Counted from the first letter of the stretch, positions 16,949 through 26,004 are shown. The stretch: 64,000 bases of DNA from CBDCWA01 sp965223255 (GCA_965223255.1 CBDCWA010000004.1:1612001-1676000), one strand, 5' to 3'. A program made the numbers and translations. The notes: a model not told the origin generated them from the sequence alone.

Positions 16949-17475
16949 TGCGATGCCAGCCGAATGATAAAGCTCTCAGTAGGAACAAGATCCGTATCAA
17001 TCCGGCAAAGCCTTTCGGTTTGGTCAGCAAGATCATCCTGGAAGACGGTGATCGGAACGACGACCGGCACCAGCCATTCCCGCGCAGCAAATGCCTTAAG
17101 CCAGTCCCGCCGCTCCTCAGAGGCCTTTGTCGCGAGAATGGATTCCGCGTTATGCACAACGAGCCCGCCACGATTCGATTTCTTTTCGATGTACGCGGTC
17201 AGAGCCGATAGTGGAACCTGGCCGGCCTCCCATCCCAGGGGGAGAAGTTTTTCCGCCCGAAAGTCTATGAAGGTGAAGTCAAGAGCATTCGTCATGGCGC
17301 GTATTAACTCTGGCCGGTACTCGGGAAAAACGACGAAGAAACCTCCACGTCCAGCAGCCTGGGCAATCATCTCGGCAACCGGCCTTATCCAAGGTAATAG
17401 AGGCTCTCGAGACTGCATCATCGCAACACTTGAAACAGTTTGTCGTAATGCTGCGTCTTCAGGCAGATCCGACAT
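16945..17475 (-). CDS. unknown protein of the redox-signalling operon
   Basis: A 176-residue cytoplasmic protein I cannot assign. It looks alpha/beta, with hydrophobic strands followed by acidic residues (GGFFVVFPEYRPE, GGLVVHNAESIL, WLVPVVVPITVF), recalling the core strands of a P-loop ATPase or receptor-like domain but without a Walker A motif. It overlaps the preceding Fe-S gene by 58 bp and the kinase by 4 bp, so the three products are made together. An accessory role in signalling between the polyferredoxin and the kinase is plausible but unproved. Confidence 0.7.
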   Translation of the reverse strand: MSDLPEDAALRQTVSSVAMMQSREPLLPWIRPVAEMIAQAAGRGGFFVVFPEYRPELIRAMTNALDFTFIDFRAEKLLPLGWEAGQVPLSALTAYIEKKSNRGGLVVHNAESILATKASEERRDWLKAFAAREWLVPVVVPITVFQDDLADQTERLCRIDTDLVPTESFIIRLASQ

Positions 17476-18506
17476 CGCAACTCGGCCGATCCCTGGCTCT
17501 CAGGCATCAAAAACACAGTTCCGCACGAGCGGCATTGCGCAGAATCAAGTTGAATGGATGTCGGGTCGCCGCGCTGCCAGGACTTGACGGCGACTGCATC
17601 AGTATCACAAACGTCAGCGCACAGCCTGCAGCCGGTGCAATGTGACGGAGCGATCTTGTAGGCGGGCCGGCCCGCGTGATCAGTCACAAGTGTGATTGCA
17701 TGAGTTGGGCATATGCGAATACAGGCATTGCACCCGACGCAGTTCGCAGTATCAATTTCGGGAAGATAGGGGTTCAAAGGCATCCCGCTTTCGCCGGCTG
17801 GAAGTCGCTCCGCTGCCGGAACCTGACGTTGTGTCTTCAAGTTGGAATCCACGTCCACCAACCTGCTAACGGCCACAAAAAAACCGCGCCGGGATGCACG
17901 CATCGTTGTTGAACGTATAGTATGCCATTCGCCAGGTGTGTACTCAGTGATGCTGAATTCATCCATGCCTCGGTCCGCCCAGAGACGTTGGAGGTTGATA
18001 ACCGCTTGATCAAACTGATGACTCAAACCACGCTCGCAGCTCAGGCATGCTTCGCGGCTCACGATCAGCTGTCGCAAACCTTGTGCATATAGTTGAGCCA
18101 GTTCATCTATTCCGATCGAATTCAGGCAAGGTCGTACACCAGGTCCACCTTCTTCGACGGCGACGGAACAGGCAAACAGTCCAATCTTGTCATCGTCATA
18201 AGATCTCGCAGCGTTGGCCAGTGGCAATTCAATCGCAGTCTGCGGGCAGACCGGCACACAGATGCCACATCCATCGCAAGCTTGTTCGTCAAATCCGAGA
18301 GCATCCTCCTCTAAGACCCACGCGGCACGTGGACAAGCATCAACGCAGTCTTGGCAACTAGCGTTGGACACGATCGCATGAACGCAACGATCAGCATCAA
18401 TAACTGGAAGGTCTGCGGGCAGATGCGACAGCTTATCGCTTCGCGGAAGGGCAAAGCTGCGTCCTGGCAACCCAGACTCAGTCGTGTCCGAACGATTCTT
18501 CGACAT
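17418..18506 (-). CDS. polyferredoxin with C-terminal zinc-ribbon-like motif
   Basis: A 362-residue soluble Fe-S protein. Cys groups run CVH...CQDCVDACP, CDGCGICVPVCP, CVGCNACIRICP and CTGCRLCADVC, enough for about four [4Fe-4S] clusters. A middle domain (about residues 90-190) includes CLSCE. The end holds two CXXC pairs (CRSC, CRIC) like a zinc ribbon or rubredoxin site. No Tat or Sec signal, so it is cytoplasmic. I prefer the ATG at 18506; the frame is open to 18596, but those 30 residues are low-complexity. As first gene of the kinase/regulator operon it may report cytoplasmic redox state or accept electrons. The role is inferred from context only. Confidence 0.85.
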   Translation of the reverse strand: MSKNRSDTTESGLPGRSFALPRSDKLSHLPADLPVIDADRCVHAIVSNASCQDCVDACPRAAWVLEEDALGFDEQACDGCGICVPVCPQTAIELPLANAARSYDDDKIGLFACSVAVEEGGPGVRPCLNSIGIDELAQLYAQGLRQLIVSREACLSCERGLSHQFDQAVINLQRLWADRGMDEFSITEYTPGEWHTIRSTTMRASRRGFFVAVSRLVDVDSNLKTQRQVPAAERLPAGESGMPLNPYLPEIDTANCVGCNACIRICPTHAITLVTDHAGRPAYKIAPSHCTGCRLCADVCDTDAVAVKSWQRGDPTSIQLDSAQCRSCGTVFLMPESQGSAELRCRICLKTQHYDKLFQVLR

Positions 18507-18661
18507 CACGTTATCGCTTCCGGCGCCCGGTTGCCCTCGCTCGCGCTCGCTGCGCGCACCTACTCGCGTGGCAGCCGACCCGGCGGGCACGGGCACTTCC
18601 GACGATTATGAAAGACAGCTATTCCAACCCGAGAAACAGCCGCCACGACACGCTGTCGTGA

Positions 18662-18677
18662 TGCAACTCCTGTGCCA
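18662..18677 (-). promoter_or_regulatory. sigma-54 (-24/-12) promoter of the signalling operon
   Basis: On the minus strand the site reads TGGCACAGGAGTTGCA, with GG-N10-GC spacing and a full consensus match. It lies about 155 bp before the ATG at 18506. Because the last gene of this operon encodes a sigma-54 activator, the operon is probably autoregulated. Confidence 0.8.
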
Positions 18678-18762
18678 TCACCAATACTCTTTGGCGTCCT
18701 GTGTCGACGGCTCGGCAGATAGCCTTTCAGCGCCGTGACTTGGGCAGGAGGAGCACTGAGGC

Positions 18763-18775
18763 TGACAAATTGTCA
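18763..18775. promoter_or_regulatory. dyad upstream of sigma-54 promoter
   Basis: Perfect dyad TGACAA-A-TTGTCA about 86 bp upstream of the minus-strand sigma-54 promoter. It is a candidate enhancer, but the half-site does not match the dyads at 4500 and 5707. Confidence 0.35.
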
Positions 18776-19414
18776 TGGGTCGGAGGCGCTGAATATGCCA
18801 GTCTGTCAGGTCTGCGCCAAGCATGTTTGATGCTAGTCTCGGATCGACCATATCGAGTGTCTGGAGTCTCTCCGAAAGAGGGGTCCAATAGATCGGTCTT
18901 AGCTATGCCCGACAACTGGAGGGCAAATATTTGGGGGCAGACCAACCATCGGATATGCGACGACATTTTGCCGAGTTAGCGAAAGCTTCGCAGCAAGAAC
19001 GCACGAGCTTCTGTGCTGCCCACTGAGAGCGGACATCACCCGGCGTGGGGCTGACATCGCGGTGGGGGCAAACGAGAAAGTCACACTGAAGCATTGGCTT
19101 ACAGCCATGGATGGATGAGCTGGACCGATCGGTACAATTGTAGCTAATGTCCCACTTGGCGTTCAGGACCAGTTCCATCACCAGCAAGTGCCGGCAGTTA
19201 GTCTCGATTTGATGAGAATTCCTCGTCAATATCGATGAGCCGGCGCCAGAGCATACAAGCGCGGTGCACGAACACGACGCCAGATCAGACACTTGCACTT
19301 CCTTTCCATACGGCCCCGGCACGCTTCTTTTGATCGAGTCGGGAATCAAATGCCATACGCATCGTAGGCTTTGCTCATGGAGCGCGGGCAGTCATGCCAA
19401 GTATTTGGCAAGAT
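18776..19414. other. intergenic, no gene seen
   Basis: About 640 bp. A 148-codon open frame on the minus strand (18903-19349) has Cys/Ser-rich composition and no recognisable motif, so I treat it as non-coding. Confidence 0.45.
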
Positions 19415-19428
19415 TTGACGCACATCAA
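19415..19428. promoter_or_regulatory. FNR/FixK-type box
   Basis: TTGACGCACATCAA fits TTGAY-N4-ATCAA and lies about 135 bp before the small gene at 19563. An 11-bp direct repeat (ACTTGCATGGA twice) follows at 19443-19464. Confidence 0.5.
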
Positions 19429-19562
19429 AAACTACGCGCAAGACTTGCATGGAACTTGCATGGAAAGAGCAAATTGCCTGCAGAAGTGGAGAGAGCCGTT
19501 GGTCCATGATGGTGATGTGCAGGCCCGTCGCAAAGGGACGGCTCATTTTAGGAGGAAGTAAG

Positions 19563-19859
19563 ATGGCTGCAATGTTCGCGCGAATCCGTACGCCTGTCGC
19601 GGGGAAGCACGTCGACGGTTATAAGTTCGCTCAGGAGCGGGCGAAGGCGATGAAGGATGTTTTGGGAATTGACCAAGAGGTCTATGTGCGCCTGGGTGGT
19701 CCGGTCGGCCAGGTGATTGCGGTCTCGAAGCACAACAGCATCGCCGAGATCGAGGAAGTGAAGAAGAAAGTGATTAAGGCAGACGGCGAGGGAAAGTTAC
19801 CGACAGCGCCGGCGGGTACCTTCTCTGAGATCGTCGATCACGTCTGGCTGCAGGAATAA
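19563..19859 (+). CDS. small alpha/beta protein, possibly dimeric ferredoxin-fold
   Basis: A 98-residue protein with a strong ribosome-binding site (AGGAGG at 19550-19555) before the ATG. The strand-helix pattern (ARIRTPVAGKH, VYVRLGGPVGQVIAVS, then an amphipathic helix IEEVKKKVI) suggests the dimeric alpha/beta-barrel fold of NIPSNAP/ABM-like proteins, but no catalytic residue can be picked out. It is monocistronic behind an FNR-like box. No function is assigned. Confidence 0.65.
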   Translation: MAAMFARIRTPVAGKHVDGYKFAQERAKAMKDVLGIDQEVYVRLGGPVGQVIAVSKHNSIAEIEEVKKKVIKADGEGKLPTAPAGTFSEIVDHVWLQE

Positions 19860-20282
19860 GGCGGATCCGCAGTGGTCTGCGCGGCCCTACGTGGAATTCA
19901 AGAGGCATGTTAGGAGTGATCCCACCGTTATGGAGAGCGGGATCGGCGGTTGATATGCAGTGTGATCATCGGCTGAAGTGACCAATACTTTGGGGCTAGA
20001 AGCTGGTCGAAGCACACGCGCACCGCGCAATACGCAAATGGCACAAACGTGCTATTCATAAAAACTGCCTTCGACATAAGACTTGTGCCCATGTGATCCG
20101 ATTTGCGGCAGCGCTGCTTCCAGCGAAGGCTCCCGCAGTTCCCGGGGGCTCCGACATCACCTAACGCTGATCCGATAAGCCGTTCAGGGCAAGCAACGAC
20201 ATCTTGCTTGGCAGCGCCGTGACAGGATCACCTGAGACATAGCGCCTGGCTAGAGGGGTAAGCCGAGGGGTCGTTACGCAAA
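19860..20282. other. intergenic, no gene seen
   Basis: About 420 bp between the small gene and the ompW terminator. No coding frame or structured RNA was recognised. Confidence 0.45.
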
Positions 20283-20327
20283 AAATAAACGCGGCCAGCG
20301 CTTGCGCCTCTGGCCGCGTTTATTTTG
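20283..20327 (-). terminator. strong intrinsic terminator of ompW
   Basis: A perfect 17-bp stem with an 11-base loop, followed on the minus strand by a T-run. It begins 16 bp beyond the ompW stop. A-rich and T-rich flanks on both sides mean it could also work on the plus strand. Confidence 0.9.
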
Positions 20328-20343
20328 AATGGATCTTAAGCTC

Positions 20344-21051
20344 CTACTTCAAAGGTTCATAAGCCGGTGCGGATCGCCGACCGAACAAGTTGAATCGGTA
20401 ACCGATGTTCGCCGAAAAAATCCATGGATCGAGATCAACGTCGGCGGTGAAGGCGGATCCTACCCAGCTGGCATCGGCATCGAGCCAGGTCTTCTTAACG
20501 TCCGCGTTGAGGTACCAGCCATCACCAATTGGAACGTCGATACCCACCTGGAGCGTAAAGCCGAAAGCGTTATCGATGCTCAATGTGGGATTCCCGGCCA
20601 AGTTGCTCCGGCCCTCAGCGAAGAAGGCGATATATTGGACACCTGCACCGACGTAAGGCTTGATCCGGCCCATGTTGGTGAAGTGGTATTGCAGCGTTAT
20701 AGCTGGTGGGAAGATCCAGGTATCGCCCAGGTTTATGCCATTAAGCACGCCTTTGCCGTCAACGTTGTGTTTGGCGAAGCAGCAGAAGAGTTCCAGGGCA
20801 AGATTCGGGCTGACGAAATATGTGAGTGTCGCTGAGGGGATGACCTCCGTGCTGACCTCTGCGTCAGCGCCCGCTACGGGTACGCCACCTGAAAACACAT
20901 CGGCACTCGAGTCCGGATGGACAACGCTGGCACCCAACCGGATCATGAAGTCACCGTTGTAATCACCGGCCGCCACCCGCTGATCCGACACAGCTATAGC
21001 GCACAGCGAAAGCGCCAGCGCAGCGGTTAGCATCTTAAGTTGTCGTAACAT
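20344..21051 (-). CDS. ompW: OmpW-family outer-membrane protein
   Basis: A 235-residue eight-strand beta-barrel. A signal peptide (1-28, ending RVAAG) leads into GDFMIRLGASVVHPD, the typical OmpW first strand. PSATLTYFVSPNLALEL, then KPYVGAGVQY and the terminal ANIGYRF, a C-terminal aromatic-ended strand, complete the signature. OmpW proteins pass small hydrophobic molecules, which would suit the aromatic and hydrocarbon-type catabolic genes that follow. It is transcribed alone, with a clear terminator. Confidence 0.9.
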   Translation of the reverse strand: MLRQLKMLTAALALSLCAIAVSDQRVAAGDYNGDFMIRLGASVVHPDSSADVFSGGVPVAGADAEVSTEVIPSATLTYFVSPNLALELFCCFAKHNVDGKGVLNGINLGDTWIFPPAITLQYHFTNMGRIKPYVGAGVQYIAFFAEGRSNLAGNPTLSIDNAFGFTLQVGIDVPIGDGWYLNADVKKTWLDADASWVGSAFTADVDLDPWIFSANIGYRFNLFGRRSAPAYEPLK

Positions 21052-21409
21052 TTTGGCCCCTCGAAAAGAAAAGAATTTCTGGACAAGAGGTTTGCTGATT
21101 CGCGAGGGCGGGCCAATATCCGGGATGCCACAGGCAGGGCGGAAAGGTCATAACACCTGCCAGGCCGATGAGGCTTACTGATTTGGACCACCCATAGCCC
21201 GGCGCTGGGCTGGTGCCGGCATTAGGCGTGCTCCGGCCATCGACTCGATGGTCCCAGTTGTGGAGAGTCGAACGTTTCAAGTCTTGGCGCAATAAGGCAA
21301 CAAACCGACCCAATATTATAGGGCTGATGCTCCATACACCGGAGGAATCAAAGCTGTAGGAACTCTATGCGGCACTGATCGTTCAACCGTGTGGTCACCC
21401 TAAAAGGAA
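21052..21409. other. intergenic, no gene seen
   Basis: About 360 bp separating ompW from a truncated oxidoreductase. No gene or strong signal was recognised. Confidence 0.45.
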
Positions 21410-22114
21410 TCACGCCGCGACCAGTTCTTTAGCTCCTTCCACGCCGAGATTGTCGCGCAGCGTTCTTACGGTCGCCTCGGAGCGGAACACATTGCGCTTC
21501 TGCAGGATCGGCACGACGTAGTCAACGAAATCATCAAGACCGGTTGGGAAGCAGCCGATCATTAGGTTGAATCCATCGGCCGCGCCGTCGCGCCACTGCG
21601 CCTCGACGAGATCGGCCACCTGCTCGGGCGTACCGACCAACTGCCGATGGCCGCCGACATTGTGGTATACTATTTTACGTACTGTCAGCTTTTCCACTGT
21701 CGCCAACCGGAGAGCTGCTGCCCGGACTCCTTCGGATGCGCTGAACTGATCGTTGGCGAGGGTCTTGTCGACTGGCATCGGCTCGTCAAACTTCAGGTCT
21801 TCAACCTTGCAACCAACACGGCGTGCAAGCTTTTTCAACTCCGCCTGGCCGCCCAGTTCATCGAGCTTTTCCTTGCGCGCCCGGGCCTCCGCCTCCGTAG
21901 AGCCGATCACGGACATCAGTCCTGGCAGAACCTTTATCCGGTCTGGATCACGACCAAATCTGGCGGCATGCCTGCGGATATCGGTGCAGAACTCCGTCGC
22001 CGCGTCTGTCGTGTTCTGCGCCGTAAACACGACGTCGGCGATGCGCGCAGCCAGATTGCGGCCCAGACCACACGAACCGTCGGCCACGAAGGGCATCACT
22101 ATGCGGTTAAGGGG
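21410..22114 (-). pseudogene. 5'-truncated NtaA/SnaA/DszA-type flavin monooxygenase
   Basis: The readable frame matches only the C-terminal half of FMN-dependent NtaA/SnaA/DszA-type monooxygenases. The match begins at PLN (22114), continues through GRNLAARIADVVFTAQ and ends with a conventional tail. The family is about 440 residues, so half is missing. Upstream in the same frame the sequence loses similarity, and no N-terminal half was found in other frames before the next gene at 22299. A GTG at 22099 could start a short product, but FMN binding would be incomplete. I read this as a deletion remnant. Confidence 0.7.
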
Positions 22115-22179
22115 CCACTGACATTGCCTCGGACGCCACTGGGCCGCACACTTCTGTTCCAGGCCCTTTGTTAAGAGTC

Positions 22180-22193
22180 TTGACTTGTATCAA
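22180..22193. promoter_or_regulatory. FNR/FixK-type box
   Basis: TTGACTTGTATCAA fits TTGAY-N4-ATCAA and shares the central TTGT with the box at 28227. It lies just upstream of the truncated monooxygenase, probably in its former promoter. Confidence 0.5.
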
Positions 22194-22298
22194 GTCGATG
22201 GTTTGCTCATCGCCATCGGAGGATTGACCCAAAATTAGTCGGCCTAAGCCTCTAACGTGTGAACAAGTCTCGGTCCTGGGCAAGCCTCTGGAGCCACA

Positions 22299-23138
22299 CT
22301 AACTGACGGGATCCGGGTCGCGCACGGTCACCCGCCGCATCATACGGCGCTTGTCCGGTGAAAAGTACGTCCGCGCGTGTATCGAGCAGCGATTGTCCCA
22401 CATCATCATGTCGCCAACCGTCCAGACATGTTCGTAGACGAACTCAGGGCTCTCGATGTGATCAAACAGATAGTTGAGTATTTCGTCGCTCTCTTGGCGA
22501 GCCAAGCCATCAATCGACAGCGTCATGAGGCGATTAACGAAGAGTGCCTTTCTGCCGGTCTCCGGGTGCGTGCGAACGATGGGGTGGACCCAATGCGGTG
22601 CTTCTGTGTTGATCTCGTCCGGCCGGAGCGTTGGATTGCCGCTATAATCGTAGTAATTCAGCGCTCTTAGACCCTCCAATCGCCTCTTCCAATCTACGGA
22701 CAAAGCGTCATAAGCCATGGCACAATTTGCAAATAACGTATTTCCCCCTTCATCCGGCACTTCAATCGCGTATAGCGTTGCCCCAAGGCAGGGGTGTTCG
22801 TAGTAGCACTGGTCGTAGTGGAACATCATCTCGCCGTCCTCGAGCGCGGTAGGCCGGCCAGTGTCGTTGGCATTGGTGATCATCATCACGGCAGGATGGT
22901 CTCCACCGACAGCCTGGCCGGTTCGGACGAGTTCCAAGTCTCCGAAATAGCGGCAGAACCGTTCTTGATCGTCCTCCGTGAGATCTTGCCCCGGAAATAA
23001 GATGATCACGTTGTCGAGCAGAGCCTGCTTAATCTCACGAACCGCCTCCTGGTCTAGGTCATGGCCGAGATCGACACCTTCAATTCGGGCACCGAGCGCG
23101 TCCGAGAGCCTGTCAAAGGTGATCCGTCGCCTATTCAT
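22299..23138 (-). CDS. TauD/TfdA-family Fe(II)/2-oxoglutarate dioxygenase
   Basis: A 279-residue non-haem iron dioxygenase. The metal triad is the H-x-D of FHYDQCY (near residue 111) and the distal His of SIHART near 260. The R of RRVTVRDP may bind 2-oxoglutarate. VDLGHDLD at the N-terminus and HPVIRTHPETG-like TauD sequence (HPIVRTHPETG) are characteristic. I chose the ATG at 23138, preceded by GAGGGG; the frame is open to 23210. Substrates in this family include taurine, alkyl sulfates and chlorophenoxyacetates. Its neighbours suggest a xenobiotic or aromatic ether, but the substrate is not known. Confidence 0.85.
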   Translation of the reverse strand: MNRRRITFDRLSDALGARIEGVDLGHDLDQEAVREIKQALLDNVIILFPGQDLTEDDQERFCRYFGDLELVRTGQAVGGDHPAVMMITNANDTGRPTALEDGEMMFHYDQCYYEHPCLGATLYAIEVPDEGGNTLFANCAMAYDALSVDWKRRLEGLRALNYYDYSGNPTLRPDEINTEAPHWVHPIVRTHPETGRKALFVNRLMTLSIDGLARQESDEILNYLFDHIESPEFVYEHVWTVGDMMMWDNRCSIHARTYFSPDKRRMMRRVTVRDPDPVS

Positions 23139-23478
23139 GCCAAGCCCCTCTTCATGTGGTTCAACAGTCCGCGGTTCCAATTCCAGCAATCCTTCAAAAA
23201 GAACTACCAAATTCTCTGTGGTATGGCCCCTGAAGACGGGGCTATCGACAGAATTGCTGTGTCAGATTATGGCGCATAATGTCGTATTGCCGGCCCACAA
23301 CGCACCGGCCGGCCTCCGCCCGATCCATCAACTGATAAGATACCTTGGTCGGTCGTACGTGTATCGCTTCCGCTTCCATTTGATCCGAATACATTCGCCA
23401 AAGTTTCACTCGCTGATCGGTCGCTTTTCGCAAGCTTTGCTGGCGCCGTCGATGGCTACATCTAGGCCAGGTAGTATT

Positions 23479-24657
23479 TCAGGCAGCCGGGCTGTAAGTT
23501 CGTCCAGCCTTCGTACCCGGAAGACTAGCGATCTGTGGATACACTTCTTCGGCAAACATCTTGATGTTCTTCACGGTCCGTTTGTGGTCCAGGAAGCCGG
23601 CCTGCATCATCATAAGCAGATGATCGAAACCGCCGACACGCTCATACTGACGCTTGATCTGCTTGACGATAGAGTCGGGCGTGCCGTACATCATTGTCCC
23701 GGCTTCCCGGGCATCCTCCATTTTCAAGCCGCGAACACTCTCGCTCCGTGAAGTGCGAGCCGATCCGGAGCCTTTTAAAGCCTCGACATTATAGGAGACA
23801 GGGACATAGCCTGGCGGATTACGGAACTGTGGCTCAACCTTCGCAGCGAGATACCATGCGAGCTCCCGGGCGCCTGCCTCTGCTTCCACTTCGGTATCCC
23901 CGACGTACATCAGCGGCATGAAGGCAACGCCTCCCCCGCCCGGTTGACCATTATCCTTGTAGTTCTCCCGATAGGCATCGAACAACTTCCGTGCCTGCTG
24001 ATGGGGTTGCAAGAAGGTGGCAAATACGAAACCGGCCGCCGCCGCTCGCTTAACTGACTCGACATCACTCGATCCGGTGACCCAGACCGGTGGATGAGGA
24101 ATCTGATAGGGCCGCGGCCATAGGTTCACCGATCGTTTATGCGTGAACTGCCCCTCGAAATTGAACGGGCCGGTTGTCGTTGTCCAAGCCTTCACACATA
24201 GGTCGACACCTTCCCACAGCCTACCAAGCGTTTGGGTTGGATTGGTGTTTGCTGCAAAAACCTCATAGGGCACACCGCGCACGAAACCCGCGTCAAGCCG
24301 GCCCCTGGAAATACAGTCGACCATTGCCATCTCTTCCGCAATGCGGATGGGGTCGCCACGATTTGCAATTGGATTGCCGAGTATGCAAAGCCGCGCCTTC
24401 TTCGTCTCGCGCGCCAGTATCGCCAGCGACAAGGGCGCTGCCACATCGATGCACGTCGCGGTTTGATGGTGTTCATTGACCATCAAGTCCAGTCCAGCCT
24501 CATCAGCGATGATGTATTCGTCCAGATACCGGTTGTAGAGATCCGCCCCAACCTTTGGGTCGAAGTGTTTGCTCGGTAGCGAGACGCGGATCGATGATAC
24601 CTCCTCGAAAGGCGGCAAATGTGGGTAGGGCATTTCTGTGAAGTACCAAGCCCGCAT
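23479..24657 (-). CDS. LLM-class flavin-dependent oxidoreductase
   Basis: A 392-residue bacterial-luciferase-like monooxygenase, full length for the family. The N-terminal MRAWYFTEMPYP, EHHQTATCIDVAAPLSLA, GNPIANRGDPIRIAEE and the later PPVWVTGSS are typical. It uses reduced FMN from a separate reductase, which is not encoded nearby. A perfect FNR-type box at 24729 lies 72 bp upstream. It probably acts in the same pathway as the TauD-type dioxygenase downstream on this strand. Confidence 0.88.
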   Translation of the reverse strand: MRAWYFTEMPYPHLPPFEEVSSIRVSLPSKHFDPKVGADLYNRYLDEYIIADEAGLDLMVNEHHQTATCIDVAAPLSLAILARETKKARLCILGNPIANRGDPIRIAEEMAMVDCISRGRLDAGFVRGVPYEVFAANTNPTQTLGRLWEGVDLCVKAWTTTTGPFNFEGQFTHKRSVNLWPRPYQIPHPPVWVTGSSDVESVKRAAAAGFVFATFLQPHQQARKLFDAYRENYKDNGQPGGGGVAFMPLMYVGDTEVEAEAGARELAWYLAAKVEPQFRNPPGYVPVSYNVEALKGSGSARTSRSESVRGLKMEDAREAGTMMYGTPDSIVKQIKRQYERVGGFDHLLMMMQAGFLDHKRTVKNIKMFAEEVYPQIASLPGTKAGRTYSPAA

Positions 24658-25188
24658 CTATGCTTTTCCTCTAGGCGATACAGATTCCGTAACAATATGT
24701 TTCTAGCTGCGCCAGAATCATTGCCAGATTGATCTGGATCAAAGGGCGGCAATCGAGCGCGGTAAGGCAGCACTCATTGGACTTACGACAGCTCCTTAGA
24801 CCCTGTCGTACAGACGACTAACGCGGCCCAAAACTAGGCCGTGCCGGCTGGCTCCCGGCGTTGATGCAAACTGCTGGGCGACCAATTGAGCTCTAATCTA
24901 GCCAAGCAATATTGCACCGTGGATATTCGCGTAACCAACGTCTGGAACCGGTCAAACTCGGCCATCGCACTACGTCCCCGCCGAGGCTGCTCTAACTCCA
25001 AGAACAGACCAAAACTAGCTGCGGCGTCGGAGATGCACCCTTGTTCTGAAATGAGGGGTAGAGCGGACATTGATTTGTGCGACGCCGATAACCGAGTTTG
25101 ACCCTGAGCCGTGATAAGATGTTCACAAAGATTTTCTGCCCCACCCGTTCTGGTTTCGAGAAGAACAACAGTCGATAGCAGCAATTCC
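24658..25188. other. intergenic with FNR-type box
   Basis: About 530 bp without a supportable gene; the only recognised element is the box at 24729-24742. Confidence 0.45.
24729..24742. promoter_or_regulatory. FNR/FixK-type box
   Basis: TTGATCTGGATCAA is a perfect TTGAT-N4-ATCAA palindrome 72 bp before the luciferase-like gene on the minus strand. Confidence 0.6.
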
Positions 25189-25611
25189 CTATTTTGCTCT
25201 AGATTGCTTCAGAAGCAATTTTCCCGCCAGCTCTGAAACCACCCATTCTTCCACAATTTTCCCGTTCTCAAATCGGGTAACCACCATGTCTATCCATTGA
25301 ACCTTCCTGTTGCTGGCAGGAATACCCATCATTTCTGCCTTATGGGTGCCGCCCAGTGTGCGCTGCCATATGGTGGTCTCATCCGCTTGTGCCAGGAATG
25401 CAATTTTCAGAACCGTGATATCGGGAATCGCTGAGCGGAGTTGATTTGTCCATCGTTTGATATTTGTCCATCGTTTGATAAAGGTGTGCCCCCTAAATTC
25501 ACTGTCTCCCGCATGTGCGATGTAATCGTGTGAGAAAATTTCGTCCAAGAAATCCAAGTTTCCTTGAGTGAGTTGTTCAAGCCCGAATCTGATGTGCGCT
25601 TCTTTGTCCAT
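25189..25611 (-). CDS. SnoaL-like (NTF2-fold) protein
   Basis: About 140 residues. The pattern HIRFGLEQLTQGNLDFLDEI, DYIAHAGD..F.G, AIPDITV and the terminal ENGKIVEEWVV matches SnoaL-like polyketide-cyclase/ester-cyclase proteins of the NTF2 fold. An 18-bp tandem duplication has inserted a second IKRWTN in the helix, so folding or activity may be affected. Starts at 25611, 25629 and 25641 are all possible, with no clear ribosome-binding site for any. Role unknown. Confidence 0.7.
   Translation of the reverse strand: MDKEAHIRFGLEQLTQGNLDFLDEIFSHDYIAHAGDSEFRGHTFIKRWTNIKRWTNQLRSAIPDITVLKIAFLAQADETTIWQRTLGGTHKAEMMGIPASNRKVQWIDMVVTRFENGKIVEEWVVSELAGKLLLKQSRAK
25444..25479. repeat. 18-bp perfect tandem duplication inside the SnoaL-like gene
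   Basis: Two adjacent identical copies of ATTTGTCCATCGTTTGAT on the plus strand. The duplication keeps the frame and repeats six residues (IKRWTN) in the protein. It looks recent because the copies have not diverged. Confidence 0.95.
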
Positions 25612-26004
25612 AATCGTCGTGTCCAACATAGCTCGTGGCAAGCAGTTCGTTGAATGCTGATTGTACAGATCACTTGGGCGACGGATCGGCGGGTCCGCGA
25701 CGATTTCGCTGAATTTTTCTCTGGCCTACGGGCTGATCGCAACGGAGGCAATCGCGGTAGCCATCGCCCTCGCACGTCATTTCGATGTCTCATTTGTCGG
25801 ATAATCTCGTTGATTGGCCCACTGCGTCGATCAGGTTGGCGATTACGATCGTCCGACGCTGGAAGTACCGCACCCGCGGTCCTGATCCGGAGCGCGATCG
25901 GCAGTTGCCGAAGATTGAGCTGACATGCCCAGGGACGGGCGCTACTCACCTTCGCACCCACGTGAGACATCGCGTGATGACTCCTAAAAACGGAGACGCC
26001 AATC
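25612..26004. other. divergent intergenic region
   Basis: About 390 bp between the SnoaL-like gene (minus) and the GST gene (plus). It should hold both promoters, but I could not identify them confidently. Confidence 0.4.

Noticed and set aside
18903..19349. 148-codon minus-strand frame
   Set aside because: Cys/Ser-rich, no motif, no ribosome-binding site, and it crosses the upstream region of the sigma-54 operon.
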